Below, piece by piece: positions 16,767-24,910 of a stretch of DNA of 64,000 bases. Location: contig OZ257137.1 in NCBI GenBank assembly GCA_965279115.1, positions 1,488,001 through 1,552,000 of the forward strand, given 5' to 3'. The notes under the pieces were generated by a model that made no database searches, was not told the DNA's origin, and saw only the letters and a list, made by a program, of their open reading frames with translations. The stretch is from JAEUOS01 sp965279115 (lineage in GTDB: Bacteria > Pseudomonadota > Gammaproteobacteria > Burkholderiales > JAEUOS01). Within the stretch, counting starts at the first letter, position 1. Each line of letters begins with the position of its first letter. A program made the position numbers and the translations under genes.

Positions 16767-17732
16767 ATGCCAAACCGCCTCGAGCTCATTCTCGCCGCCG
16801 CCGTTTTCCTGTGTCCCGCGCTGGCGCTGGCCCAATACCCGCAGCGCCCGGTCAGGATCGTCGTCCCCTCGACGGCCGGCGATGGCTCGGACGTGCTGGC
16901 CCGCACCCTGGCCAAGGCCATGGGCGAATCCACCGGCCAGCAGTTCGTCATCGAGAACAAGCCCGGCGCCGGCGGCAGCATCGGCGCCGATTCGGTGGCC
17001 AAGGCCGCCTCCGACGGCTACACGCTGTTCCTCGGCAACGGCAGTTCGCACGGCGTGACGCCCGGCCTCTATGCGCGGCTGCCCTACGACAGCATCAACG
17101 ATTTCGCGCCGATCGCGCTGATCTCCACGGCCGCCAATGTGCTGGTGGTGGGCGGCGGCGTGCCGGTGGCCAGCTACGCGGATTTCGCGAAGCTGGCACG
17201 CGAGCAACCCGGACGCGTGACCATCGCTTCCGCCGGCAACGGCAGCCTCTCGCACCTGTCGGTGGAGTTGCTGCGCTCCATGGCCAGGCTCGACCTGTTG
17301 CATGTGCCCTACAAGGGCGCCGCGCCCGGCATCGCCGACGTGGCCGGCGGCCAGGTGCAGGCGATGATCATCAACATCCCCTCGGTGATGCCGCTCATCA
17401 AGGCCGGCAAGTTGAAGGCGCTGGCGGCCACCAGCGCAAAGCGGCCGGCCAGCCTGCCGGAGGTGCCCACGCTGGCGGAATCCGGCGTGGCGGGCTATGA
17501 AACGCTGGCCTGGTTCGGCCTCCTGGCGCCGGCGAAAACCGCACCGGAAGTCACAGCGACATTGCACCGCGAAGTGCAGAAAGCGCTGGCGCGGCCGGAG
17601 GTGCGGGAAACCCTCGCGCGGCTGGGATCGGAGCCCTCCGGCATCGGCCCGGCGGATTTCCTGACCTTTATCAAAAGCGAGATCGCCAAGTACGGCAAAG
17701 TCATCAAGGACGCCGGCATCAAGGTGGAGTGA
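16767..17732 (+). CDS. Bug/TctC-family substrate-binding protein
   Basis: A 321-aa exported solute-binding protein with signal peptide MPNRLELILAAAVFLCPALALAQ, the family strand YPQRPVRIVVPSTAGDGSDVLAR, the loop IENKPGAGGSIGADSVAKAASDGYTLFLGN, and VPYKGAAPGIADVAGGQVQAM. It ends KVIKDAGIKVE, very like the 11655-12623 paralogue. It sits 46 bp after the MBL gene and 25 bp before the 3-hydroxyanthranilate dioxygenase gene, so it probably supplies a substrate to that pathway. No TctAB genes are near. Confidence 0.9.
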   Translation: MPNRLELILAAAVFLCPALALAQYPQRPVRIVVPSTAGDGSDVLARTLAKAMGESTGQQFVIENKPGAGGSIGADSVAKAASDGYTLFLGNGSSHGVTPGLYARLPYDSINDFAPIALISTAANVLVVGGGVPVASYADFAKLAREQPGRVTIASAGNGSLSHLSVELLRSMARLDLLHVPYKGAAPGIADVAGGQVQAMIINIPSVMPLIKAGKLKALAATSAKRPASLPEVPTLAESGVAGYETLAWFGLLAPAKTAPEVTATLHREVQKALARPEVRETLARLGSEPSGIGPADFLTFIKSEIAKYGKVIKDAGIKVE

Positions 17733-17757
17733 CGGCGCATATCAAGGGAGACCGCAC

Positions 17758-18312
17758 ATGAAATACGGCATGCCGATCAATTTCGGCAACTGGATCGCGA
17801 AGAACGAGCACCTGTTGAAACCCCCGGTGGGCAACCAGCAGATCTGGGCGGACGCCGACATCATCGTCACGGTGGTGGGCGGGCCGAACCAGCGCACCGA
17901 TTTTCACGACGACCCCTATGAGGAGTACTTCCACCAGTTCCGCGGCAATGCCCATCTGCTGCTGTGGGACCGCGGTCGCTTCGAACGCGTGGACCTCAAG
18001 GAAGGCGACATCTTCCTGCTGCCGGCCCACGCGCGCCATTCGCCGCAACGCCCCGAGCCGGGCAGCCTGTGCACGGTGATCGAACGCAGCCGCCCGGCGG
18101 GCGTGGTCGATGCATTCGAGTGGTATTGCGCCAAGTGCGCGACGCAGGTGCATCGCGCGGAAGTGCAGTTGCAAAGCATCGTCGAAGACCTGCCGAAAGC
18201 CTACAACGCCTTCTACGGGCTTGACGAGTCCGCGCGCCGCTGCCCGTCGTGCGGCACGGTGCATCCGGGGCGCGACTGGCAAAGCTGGCATGCGATGCGC
18301 GGCGCCGGCTGA
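17758..18312 (+). CDS. nbaC: 3-hydroxyanthranilate 3,4-dioxygenase
   Basis: A 184-aa cupin that cleaves the ring of 3-hydroxyanthranilate to 2-amino-3-carboxymuconate semialdehyde. Catalytic iron ligands are H50, E56 and H94; substrate-binding R46, R98 and E109 are also present. The C-terminus carries the rubredoxin-like second metal site of bacterial enzymes: C124-x2-C127 and C162-x2-C165. The enzyme belongs to the kynurenine route of tryptophan breakdown and to 2-nitrobenzoate degradation. No decarboxylase (nbaD), semialdehyde dehydrogenase or kynureninase gene is in the window, so which pathway it serves is open. GGGAGA precedes the ATG at 17758. Confidence 0.93.
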   Translation: MKYGMPINFGNWIAKNEHLLKPPVGNQQIWADADIIVTVVGGPNQRTDFHDDPYEEYFHQFRGNAHLLLWDRGRFERVDLKEGDIFLLPAHARHSPQRPEPGSLCTVIERSRPAGVVDAFEWYCAKCATQVHRAEVQLQSIVEDLPKAYNAFYGLDESARRCPSCGTVHPGRDWQSWHAMRGAG

Positions 18313-18358
18313 GAGATGACGCCCTGGCCGCAGGCGCTACGGCACAGCGGCTAAACTG

Positions 18359-18383
18359 TGAAGTTGACCAAGGCTCAACTTCA
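18359..18383. promoter_or_regulatory. 9-bp perfect inverted repeat upstream of the CoA-transferase
   Basis: TGAAGTTGA (18359-18367), a 7-nt spacer and TCAACTTCA (18375-18383) form a perfect inverted repeat, 22 nt before the ATG at 18406. The AT-rich arms stand out in this GC-rich DNA. The 16-bp centre-to-centre spacing suits a dimeric regulator; an mRNA stem-loop is the alternative. No regulator gene is adjacent. Confidence 0.5.
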
Positions 18384-18405
18384 CTCAAAAGCATCAGGGA
18401 ACACC

Positions 18406-19569
18406 ATGAAACTCGAAGGCATTCGCGTACTCGACCTGTCCAACTTCCTGCCCGGCCCGCACCTCACCATGATGATGGCCGACCACGGCGCCGAGGTGAT
18501 CCGCATCGAACCGCCCGGTGGCGAGCCGAACCGCGACATCGGCAAGAAGTACAAGGACGGCACCAGCGTGTACTTCAGCGGCACGCATCGCGGCAAGCAG
18601 AGCGTGATGTTCGATTTCAAGAAGCCCGGCGCGGTGGAAGCCTTCCTGCAACTGGCCAAGACCGCCGACGTGGTGCTGGAGTCCTTCCGCCCCGGCGTGG
18701 TCGACCGTCTTGGCATCGGCTATGCGGCGGTCAAGGCCGTCAACCCGCGCATCGTCTATTGCTCCATCGCCGCTTACGGCCAGACCGGCCCGTATGCCAA
18801 GCGCGTGGCCCATGACGGTTGCGTGCAGGCGGAATGCGGCCTGATGGACCTGAACCGCGGCAGCGACGGGGCGCCGGTCCTGCCCAATGTACCGGCAGCC
18901 GACATGGCGGCCTCGCTGATGGCGCTCTCGGGCATCCTGATGGCGCTGCTGCGCCGAACCACCACCGGCACCGGCGACTTCGTGGACATCGGCATGCATG
19001 ACAGCCTCACCGCCTGGATGGCCAATATCGTGAGCCCGGTATTTGTCGAGAACCGCGAGCTGGTGGCCAGGGAAGAGCGCACCATGGGCGGTTACGCCTT
19101 CTACAACAACTACCGCTGCGCCGACGGCAAGTACCTGACCATGGGCGGCAGCGAGATCAAGTTCGCCAGCAACGTGCTAACAGCCCTGGGCCGGCCCGAC
19201 TTGATCGACATCTGCAAGCAACCACCCGGACCGGTGCACGAACCGGTCAGGAAATTCCTTGCCGACACCTTCGCCACCCAGCCGCTGGCGCACTGGGAAG
19301 CCTTTCTCGACAAGGTCGACTGCTGCTGGGCGCCCGTGAAGGGGGTACGGGAAGGCCTGATGAGCGAACAGGTCAAGGCCCGCGAAATGCGCATCGACTA
19401 TCCGGACGGCACCAGCCACCTGGGCATCCCGATCAAGTTCTCGGCCGAGCCGGGCAAGATCAATCCCAGGGCGCCGGCGCTGGGGGAGCACACCGCGGCG
19501 GCACTGGCCAAGGCGGGAATGACGGGCGCGGATATCGACAAGCTGCGCGCAGCCGGCGCGATCCGCTAG
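18406..19569 (+). CDS. CaiB/BaiF-family (class III) CoA-transferase
   Basis: A 387-aa class III CoA-transferase. The N-terminus (LEGIRVLDLSNFLPGPHLTMMMADHGAEVIRIEPPGG) and the block SVMFDFKKPGAVEAFLQLAKTADVVLESFRPGVVDRLGIGY are typical of the family. The active-site Asp is the D in PVLPNVPAADMAASLMALSGI. Such enzymes move CoA from a donor acyl-CoA to a carboxylic acid, often activating aromatic or dicarboxylic acids for breakdown. The ATG at 18406 was chosen because the family alignment starts there. It follows the HAAO gene by 93 bp and has its own inverted repeat upstream. Acid substrate unknown. Confidence 0.9.
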   Translation: MKLEGIRVLDLSNFLPGPHLTMMMADHGAEVIRIEPPGGEPNRDIGKKYKDGTSVYFSGTHRGKQSVMFDFKKPGAVEAFLQLAKTADVVLESFRPGVVDRLGIGYAAVKAVNPRIVYCSIAAYGQTGPYAKRVAHDGCVQAECGLMDLNRGSDGAPVLPNVPAADMAASLMALSGILMALLRRTTTGTGDFVDIGMHDSLTAWMANIVSPVFVENRELVAREERTMGGYAFYNNYRCADGKYLTMGGSEIKFASNVLTALGRPDLIDICKQPPGPVHEPVRKFLADTFATQPLAHWEAFLDKVDCCWAPVKGVREGLMSEQVKAREMRIDYPDGTSHLGIPIKFSAEPGKINPRAPALGEHTAAALAKAGMTGADIDKLRAAGAIR

Positions 19570-19584
19570 GCAACAGGCACTGGC

Positions 19585-20142
19585 ATGACGCCACCCGCGC
19601 CGACGCACGCCATGGCGCCCATCGCGCCGCGCGCCTTCAATCACGTCGGCATGACCGTGCCGGACATCGACCGTGCCATCGACTGGTACGGCAAGGTGCT
19701 GGGGTTCTCGCTGATTTTCCGTCGCGTGCTGGAGTTCCGGCCGGATGTGCCGGAAGTACGCGAGATCTTCGGCGAAAAGTTCCGGCGCGCGCACCAGGCG
19801 CATCTGCTTTCCGCCGGCGGCGTGGGCCTGGAATTGTTCCAGTTTCTCGACCCGCCGGTGGTCTCGCCGGCCAACAACTTCGAGTACTGGCGCACCGGCG
19901 TGTTTCACCTGTGCGTGACCGATCCCGATCTTGAAGGTCTGGTCGAGCGGGTATTGGCCAACGGCGGCAAGCAGCGCACGCGCATCTGGCAGTTTCTGCC
20001 CGGACGCCCCTGCAAACTGGTGTACTGCGAGGATTGTTTCGGCAACATCATCGAAGGGTTTTCACACCAGTACACCGAGGCGTTTGCGAACATGCCGGGA
20101 TGGCATGCGCTCGACGAGCCGGCCCCGGACCTGAAAGCCTAA
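19585..20142 (+). CDS. VOC-family protein (glyoxalase fold)
   Basis: A 185-aa vicinal-oxygen-chelate protein. NHVGMTVPDIDRAIDWYGKVLGFSL supplies the first metal-binding His, GVFHLCVTDPDLEGLVERVLANGGK the second module, and CEDCFGNIIEGFSHQY the terminal Glu ligand. Two VOC modules fit in one chain, as in glyoxalase I and methylmalonyl-CoA epimerase relatives. It is 15 bp after the CoA-transferase gene, so the two are probably cotranscribed. Its stop codon overlaps that of the convergent MFS fusion gene by 2 bp of shared stop sequence. Reaction unknown. Confidence 0.82.
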   Translation: MTPPAPTHAMAPIAPRAFNHVGMTVPDIDRAIDWYGKVLGFSLIFRRVLEFRPDVPEVREIFGEKFRRAHQAHLLSAGGVGLELFQFLDPPVVSPANNFEYWRTGVFHLCVTDPDLEGLVERVLANGGKQRTRIWQFLPGRPCKLVYCEDCFGNIIEGFSHQYTEAFANMPGWHALDEPAPDLKA

Positions 20143-22472
20143 CGCCGGCCGACCGGAACGCGGCGCCGCCACAGCGGCCAGATGCATGCCGCCGCACAGG
20201 CGCACAGGGCGACACTGCCCCAGGCGAAGGGCACCAGGGTACCGTCGTAAATGACGCCCGAAACCACCGCGAACAGCGCGGCGGTCACCATCTGGATGGC
20301 GCCGGTCAGGGCCGAGGCGGTGCCGGCGCGTGCCGGATCCACCGAGGTGGCGCCGGCGATGCCGGTGGAAAAAGCCAGGCCGGTGCCGAACGACTGGATC
20401 GCCACCGCGAGCAGCATCCACCACAGCACGGGTTGCGACGCCACCGCGACCAGCAGCAGGGTGCCGCCGAATCCGAACGCGAAGCCCCAGGCGAGCAGCC
20501 GGTCGACCCCGGCGCGCCGGACATGGCGCACCGCCAGAAGATTGCCCGCGGTGAAGCCCAGATAGGTCGCCAGCATGGCCAGTGAAATGCCGATCGGCGT
20601 CATGCCGAACACCTGGGAAAGGTAGGACGGGCCGATGACGAAAAAGCCGATGAAAGTGCAATTGAGCGACGAGTAGGCCAGCGCGTAAGCGCAAAAGCGC
20701 CATGACAGGAACAGGCCGGCATAGCTGCGCAGCACATAGCCGGGCCGGATGCTGACGCGCCGCGCCGGCGCCAGGGTCTCGTGATGGGCGCGCAACGCGA
20801 CCGTGAACAGGCAAGCGCCGACCACCGCGCAGGCGGCGAACCCGGCGCGCCAGCCTGACCAGGTCTGCAGCAGACCGCCGATCACCGGCGCGACGATCGG
20901 GACGATCGAAATCGGGATCGTCACCAGGGCCATGGCGCGCGCCGCTTCCGCGCCGCTGAAGCAATCGCGCACCACCGCGCGCGGCACCACCAGCGCGGCG
21001 CATGCGCCGATACCTTGCAGAAAGCGGAACGCCAGCAGGTGGGAATATGAATCCGCAAGCGTCGCGCCAATGCTCGCCAGCACGAAGATCGCCAGACCCA
21101 GAAGAAGGATACGGCGGCGCCCGTAGGCATCCGACAGCGGGCCATAGACGAGCTGGCCGAGACCCATCGTGAGGGCATAGAACGACACCATCCACTGCAT
21201 GCGGCTCTGGTCGAGCACGAACTCGGACTGTATGGCCGGCAACAGGGCGGGAATGATGTTGAAACCGAACGGCGGGCAGGCGCCGGCGAACATCAGCCAG
21301 ACGATCGAAATCTGCCGCGGGGTCAGGTTGCTGTTTGCTGCCAATGGAAAAACCGCCGGGAAGGGGATCGCGATGCGCGGTTGCTGCGCGCCAGGCGGCA
21401 CGCTCACCTGCCGGCACGGGGGATCGGGGTGCGCCGGAACCGCCATTGTAGGGGGTTGCGGCGGCGCCACCGCAACCGTGACGTCAGCGGATTTCACCAC
21501 TACCGTGCCGTTCTTGTCGCCACGCTCCACCGCCTCGTGGGCGACGGCCGTATCGGCGAGCGCGAACCGCCCGGCGACCCGATGAATGGCGCCCGGCGCT
21601 TCGTCAAGCCATCGGCAGATGTCGCGCTGCGCCTCCTGCCGGAGCGCGAGCGGCGAGAGCCCCAGTTGCACGAAATGCACGGTGGCCGCCTTGAACATGA
21701 GCTGCAGCACCGGCACCACCGGTTCCTTGACGCGGGTCGAGGCGTACATCGCGATCACGCCGTTGGTCTTGAGCACGGCAAGGTTGGTGGCGAGATTGGC
21801 GCCGAAATCGACCTCGACCACCCGGTCCACACCAGCGCCGGCCGTCTCCTGCATGACGCGCCCGGCCACGTCCTCGGTCGTGTAGTCGATCACGGCATCG
21901 GCGCCGGCTGCCCGCGCCTGCGCCGACTTCGCCGCGGAACTGGTGGTCGCGATCACGCGCGCGCCGCCCCATTTGGCCAACTGGACCGCGTAGTGCCCGA
22001 CCGCGCCGGCACCGCCGGTGACCAGCAGCGTCTTGCCTTGCACCGGGCCGTCGCGAAACACCGCCTGGTGGGCCGTCATGCAGGGAATGCCCAGGCAGGC
22101 CCCCGCGGCGAAATCGAGCCGGTCCGGCAGCGGCGCGACCAGCCGTGCATCCAGCGCGATGAACTCGGCGGCTGTGCCGAAGGCACGCCCGCGCTGGCCG
22201 TTGTGCAACCAGATGCGCCGGCCCATCCATGCAGGGTCGACGCCCGCGCCCAGCGCCTCGACCGTGCCGGCGCCGTCGCTGTTGGTGATGACAAGCGGGT
22301 ACTCCATGCCGCGCCCATAGCGGCCGGCGCGGCGATTGCAGTCCGCCGGATTCACGCCCGACGCTGCCAGGCGCACCAGTACCTCGCCCGCCGCCGGCAC
22401 AGGCGTCGCAAAATCGCCGTAACGCAGGACCTCGCGCGCCTCGCCGAGGCTGTCGTACCAGACCGCCTTCAT
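20139..22472 (-). CDS. quinone oxidoreductase-like (MDR) domain fused to a Bcr/CflA-type MFS transporter
   Basis: A single 777-codon frame carries two full proteins. Residues about 1-328 form a medium-chain dehydrogenase of the NADPH:quinone oxidoreductase type (MKAVWYDSLG, VNPADCNRRAGRYG, cofactor motif VTGGAGAVGHYAVQLAKWGG, ending NGTVVVKS) without zinc ligands. Residues about 375-777 form a 12-helix drug-resistance-type transporter (MQWMVSFYALTMGLGQLVYGPLSDAYGRR is motif A). The 45-residue linker is Pro/Ala-rich and looks like former intergenic DNA. An internal ATG at codon 345 has no Shine-Dalgarno. The start overlaps the phhA stop by 4 nt (ATGA). The sequence may be a genuine fusion or two genes joined by loss of a stop. 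Confidence 0.8.
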   Translation of the reverse strand: MKAVWYDSLGEAREVLRYGDFATPVPAAGEVLVRLAASGVNPADCNRRAGRYGRGMEYPLVITNSDGAGTVEALGAGVDPAWMGRRIWLHNGQRGRAFGTAAEFIALDARLVAPLPDRLDFAAGACLGIPCMTAHQAVFRDGPVQGKTLLVTGGAGAVGHYAVQLAKWGGARVIATTSSAAKSAQARAAGADAVIDYTTEDVAGRVMQETAGAGVDRVVEVDFGANLATNLAVLKTNGVIAMYASTRVKEPVVPVLQLMFKAATVHFVQLGLSPLALRQEAQRDICRWLDEAPGAIHRVAGRFALADTAVAHEAVERGDKNGTVVVKSADVTVAVAPPQPPTMAVPAHPDPPCRQVSVPPGAQQPRIAIPFPAVFPLAANSNLTPRQISIVWLMFAGACPPFGFNIIPALLPAIQSEFVLDQSRMQWMVSFYALTMGLGQLVYGPLSDAYGRRRILLLGLAIFVLASIGATLADSYSHLLAFRFLQGIGACAALVVPRAVVRDCFSGAEAARAMALVTIPISIVPIVAPVIGGLLQTWSGWRAGFAACAVVGACLFTVALRAHHETLAPARRVSIRPGYVLRSYAGLFLSWRFCAYALAYSSLNCTFIGFFVIGPSYLSQVFGMTPIGISLAMLATYLGFTAGNLLAVRHVRRAGVDRLLAWGFAFGFGGTLLLVAVASQPVLWWMLLAVAIQSFGTGLAFSTGIAGATSVDPARAGTASALTGAIQMVTAALFAVVSGVIYDGTLVPFAWGSVALCACAAACIWPLWRRRVPVGRR

Positions 22473-23341
22473 GAACGGCTCTCCCTGCGCGCCGCATGGT
22501 AAGCGTGGGATCCAGGTTGAATCACCCGGTCGCCTTCGACCAGCGCTGCCGGTGCGAGGGTCGCACAGCCGGCCAGGCGCGCATACAGGGGCGCGAAGTC
22601 GATGCGGGCAAGCTCAAGCAGGTCGTCGAGACTGTCGAGCACGAAATACGACTCCTGAAAATCGTCAATGCGGTAATGCGTGCGCATCACCCGCTCGAGA
22701 TCGAAGCCCACGCGGTTGGGTGAAGGGTCGTCGAGCGCGAATTTCGATTCGGCGAACGACGAGGCGATGCCGGCGCCATAGATGCGCAAGCCGCCGCCCT
22801 CGCGGACCAGGCCGAATTCCACCGTATACCAGTACACGCGTGCCAGCAACTCGAGGGTACCCAGGCCCTGCGCGCGCAGCCCGCCCGCGCCATAAGCCTG
22901 GATGAAGTCGGCCATGACCGGGTTCATCAGCATGGGCACATGACCGAACACGTCGTGGAAGACATCCGGCTCTTCAAGATAATCAAGCTCGTGCGGCTTG
23001 CGGATGAAGTGGCCGGCAGGAAAGCGGCGGTTGGCCAGGTGTTCGAAGAAGACTTCGTCCGGTACCAGGCCGGGTACCGCAACCACCTGCCAGCCGGTAT
23101 GGCGCATCAGCACGTCGGACAGGCGGCGGAAATCGGGAATCCCGTCCGCGCCAAGCGGCAGGGCGCGCATGCCGCTGACAAAGGCCTCGCAGGCGCGGCC
23201 GGGCAGCAGACGGGACTGTCGCTCGAACAGGGTTTTCCACACCGCGTGCTCTGCCGGCGTGTAGGCCTCCCAGCCCTGGACGATGGTCCAGTCGGCGCGC
23301 TGCCGTGCCTGGGCGCCTTTCTCGACCTGGACCGCATGCAT
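22469..23341 (-). CDS. phhA: phenylalanine 4-monooxygenase
   Basis: A 290-aa pterin- and iron-dependent hydroxylase converting L-phenylalanine to L-tyrosine. Iron ligands are H129 and H134 (DVFHDVFGHVP) and E175 (YWYTVEFGLV). The pterin-loop region PGLVPDEVFFEHLANRRFPAGHFIRK is intact. Length matches bacterial enzymes (about 260-300 aa, no regulatory ACT domain). The ATG at 23341 follows GGGAGAG; a longer open frame further upstream is only noise over phhB and hpd. It is the third gene of the minus-strand operon hpd-phhB-phhA and overlaps the next gene by 4 nt. Confidence 0.95.
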   Translation of the reverse strand: MHAVQVEKGAQARQRADWTIVQGWEAYTPAEHAVWKTLFERQSRLLPGRACEAFVSGMRALPLGADGIPDFRRLSDVLMRHTGWQVVAVPGLVPDEVFFEHLANRRFPAGHFIRKPHELDYLEEPDVFHDVFGHVPMLMNPVMADFIQAYGAGGLRAQGLGTLELLARVYWYTVEFGLVREGGGLRIYGAGIASSFAESKFALDDPSPNRVGFDLERVMRTHYRIDDFQESYFVLDSLDDLLELARIDFAPLYARLAGCATLAPAALVEGDRVIQPGSHAYHAARRESRS

Positions 23342-23355
23342 GTCCGCTCTCCCGG

Positions 23356-23652
23356 CTAGGCCGTGGTGTGCGCGGCCGCATCGGCGAAGCGCGCCATGTC
23401 GATGTCGCGCTGGGTCACGCCGCCGGCGTCGTGCGTAGAAAGCGTGACTTCCACCCGGTTGTAGACGTTGAACCACTCGGGATGATGGTCGTTCTTCTCG
23501 GCGTACAGCGCCACCCGCGTCATGAATGCGAAAGCCTGGTTGAAATCGGCAAAGCGGAAATCGCGGCGCAGCGCCACGCGCTCGGCGTCGAGGCGCCAGC
23601 CGGCGAGGGTTTTCAGCTGTTCCTGCACTTGGGCCAGGTCCAGGGGTTTCAT
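23356..23652 (-). CDS. phhB: pterin-4a-carbinolamine dehydratase
   Basis: A 98-aa enzyme that regenerates the tetrahydropterin cofactor used by PhhA. The family signature is complete: AEKNDHHPEWFNVYNRVEV with H56 and H57, and STHDAGGVTQRDIDMA with H74. It lies 14 bp upstream of phhA and 20 bp downstream of hpd, consistent with cotranscription. The ATG at 23652 starts exactly at the family N-terminus; its Shine-Dalgarno is weak. The size is normal. Confidence 0.95.
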   Translation of the reverse strand: MKPLDLAQVQEQLKTLAGWRLDAERVALRRDFRFADFNQAFAFMTRVALYAEKNDHHPEWFNVYNRVEVTLSTHDAGGVTQRDIDMARFADAAAHTTA

Positions 23653-23672
23653 GAAGTTGGACTTTCGGAAAA

Positions 23673-24779
23673 TTACGCGGGCGCAAGCACGCCGCGGCGC
23701 ATCTGGTCCAGCTCGATGGATTCGAACAGCGCCTTGAAGTTGCCTTCGCCGAAGCCCTGGTCGCCCTTGCGCTGGATGAACTCGAAAAAGATCGGGCCCA
23801 GCTGATTTTCGCTGAATATCTGCAACAGCAGCGCGCCGGCCTTGCCGTCGACCAGGATCTTGCGCTTCTGCAACTCGGGAAGCGGCTCGCCATGGCCGGG
23901 AATGCGGCGGTCGACCAGTTCGTAATAGGTGTCGATGGTGTCGAGCAGCTTGATGCCGTTGGCACGGTGCGCGTCGACGGTGGCGTAGATGTCGGTCGAT
24001 GCCAGCGCCACGTGCTGGATGCCCTCGCCATGGTAGGCATCGAGGTACTCCTGGATCTGCCCCTGGCGCTCGTTGCCTTCCTCGTTGATGGGAATGCGGA
24101 TCTTGCCGCAAGGGCTGGTCATGGCCTTGGACTTGACACCGGTAACCTGGCCTTCGATGTCGAAATAGCGCACCTCGCGGAAATTGAACAGGCGCTCGTA
24201 GAAGCCCGCCCATTCGTCCATGCGGCCGCGATGCACGTTATGGGTAAGGTGGTCGATGGTGGTGAGGCCATGACCGCGCGGATACAGTTCGGCGCCGGCC
24301 AGGGGCTCGAAATCGACGTCGTAGAAGCCGATGTTGCCGATCTCGCCTTCCCGCGCGCCGTTCTTGCCGCGCCAGCGGTCGATCAGGTAGATCACGGAGT
24401 CGCCGATGCCCTTGATGCCGGGAATGTTCAGCTCGCCCGGCCCGCTGGTGCCCTCGAAACCCCAGGCGCCCAGTTCCAGCGCGCGCTTGTAGGCCTTCGC
24501 GGCATCCTGTACCCGGAAGGCGATGGCGCAGATCGACGGGCCATGCAGGCGCGCGAAGCGCTGCGCGAACGAGTCCGGCTCGGCGTTGATGATGAAGTTG
24601 ATCTCGCCCTGGCGGTAGAGGGTCACGTTCTTGTGGCGATGCCTGGCGATCGCCTTGAACCCCATGCGCTCGAACACCACGCCCATGGCGACGGGGTCGG
24701 GAGCGGCATATTCGATGAACTCGAAGCCATCGGTACCCATCGGGTTGTCCCAGGCGGTGGTGTTGGCGTCGGTGCTCAT
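23673..24779 (-). CDS. hpd: 4-hydroxyphenylpyruvate dioxygenase
   Basis: A 368-aa non-haem Fe(II) enzyme converting 4-hydroxyphenylpyruvate to homogentisate in tyrosine breakdown. Iron ligands are H177 (IDHLTHNV), H256 (IQHVALAS) and E333 (FFEFIQRKG). The C-terminal helix block GFGEGNFKALFESIE is the family hallmark that closes the active site. It is the first gene of the operon with phhB and phhA; downstream homogentisate genes (hmgA, fahA) are not in the window. GAGG precedes the ATG. It is divergent from an Lrp/AsnC-type gene, whose product is the likely regulator through CGCAAT boxes in the 131-bp gap. Confidence 0.96.
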   Translation of the reverse strand: MSTDANTTAWDNPMGTDGFEFIEYAAPDPVAMGVVFERMGFKAIARHRHKNVTLYRQGEINFIINAEPDSFAQRFARLHGPSICAIAFRVQDAAKAYKRALELGAWGFEGTSGPGELNIPGIKGIGDSVIYLIDRWRGKNGAREGEIGNIGFYDVDFEPLAGAELYPRGHGLTTIDHLTHNVHRGRMDEWAGFYERLFNFREVRYFDIEGQVTGVKSKAMTSPCGKIRIPINEEGNERQGQIQEYLDAYHGEGIQHVALASTDIYATVDAHRANGIKLLDTIDTYYELVDRRIPGHGEPLPELQKRKILVDGKAGALLLQIFSENQLGPIFFEFIQRKGDQGFGEGNFKALFESIELDQMRRGVLAPA

Positions 24780-24871
24780 GGCGGCCTCGCGGTAGCTGTC
24801 GTCGATGCAAGGATTCTAGGGCGGATGCCGCGCAAGCGGATTGCCATTTTTAGCCCCGTTCGCATCGATTC

Positions 24872-24908
24872 CGCAATAATATTGCGCGTCCTACTGTTAT
24901 CGCGCAAT
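24872..24908. promoter_or_regulatory. putative Lrp/AsnC operator between hpd and its regulator
   Basis: CGCAAT-aat-ATTGCG (24872-24886) is a dyad with 6-bp perfect arms. A further CGCAAT at 24903-24908 lies directly before the ATG of the regulator. AT-rich dyads of about 15 bp are typical Lrp-family sites. The position between the divergent hpd operon and the Lrp-type gene supports control of both. Confidence 0.55.
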
Positions 24909-24910
24909 TC

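Noticed and set aside
23342..24040. N-terminal extension of the phhA frame to 523 codons
   Set aside because: The extension is an out-of-frame reading of phhB and hpd. ATG 23341 has a ribosome-binding site and gives the normal PhhA length.
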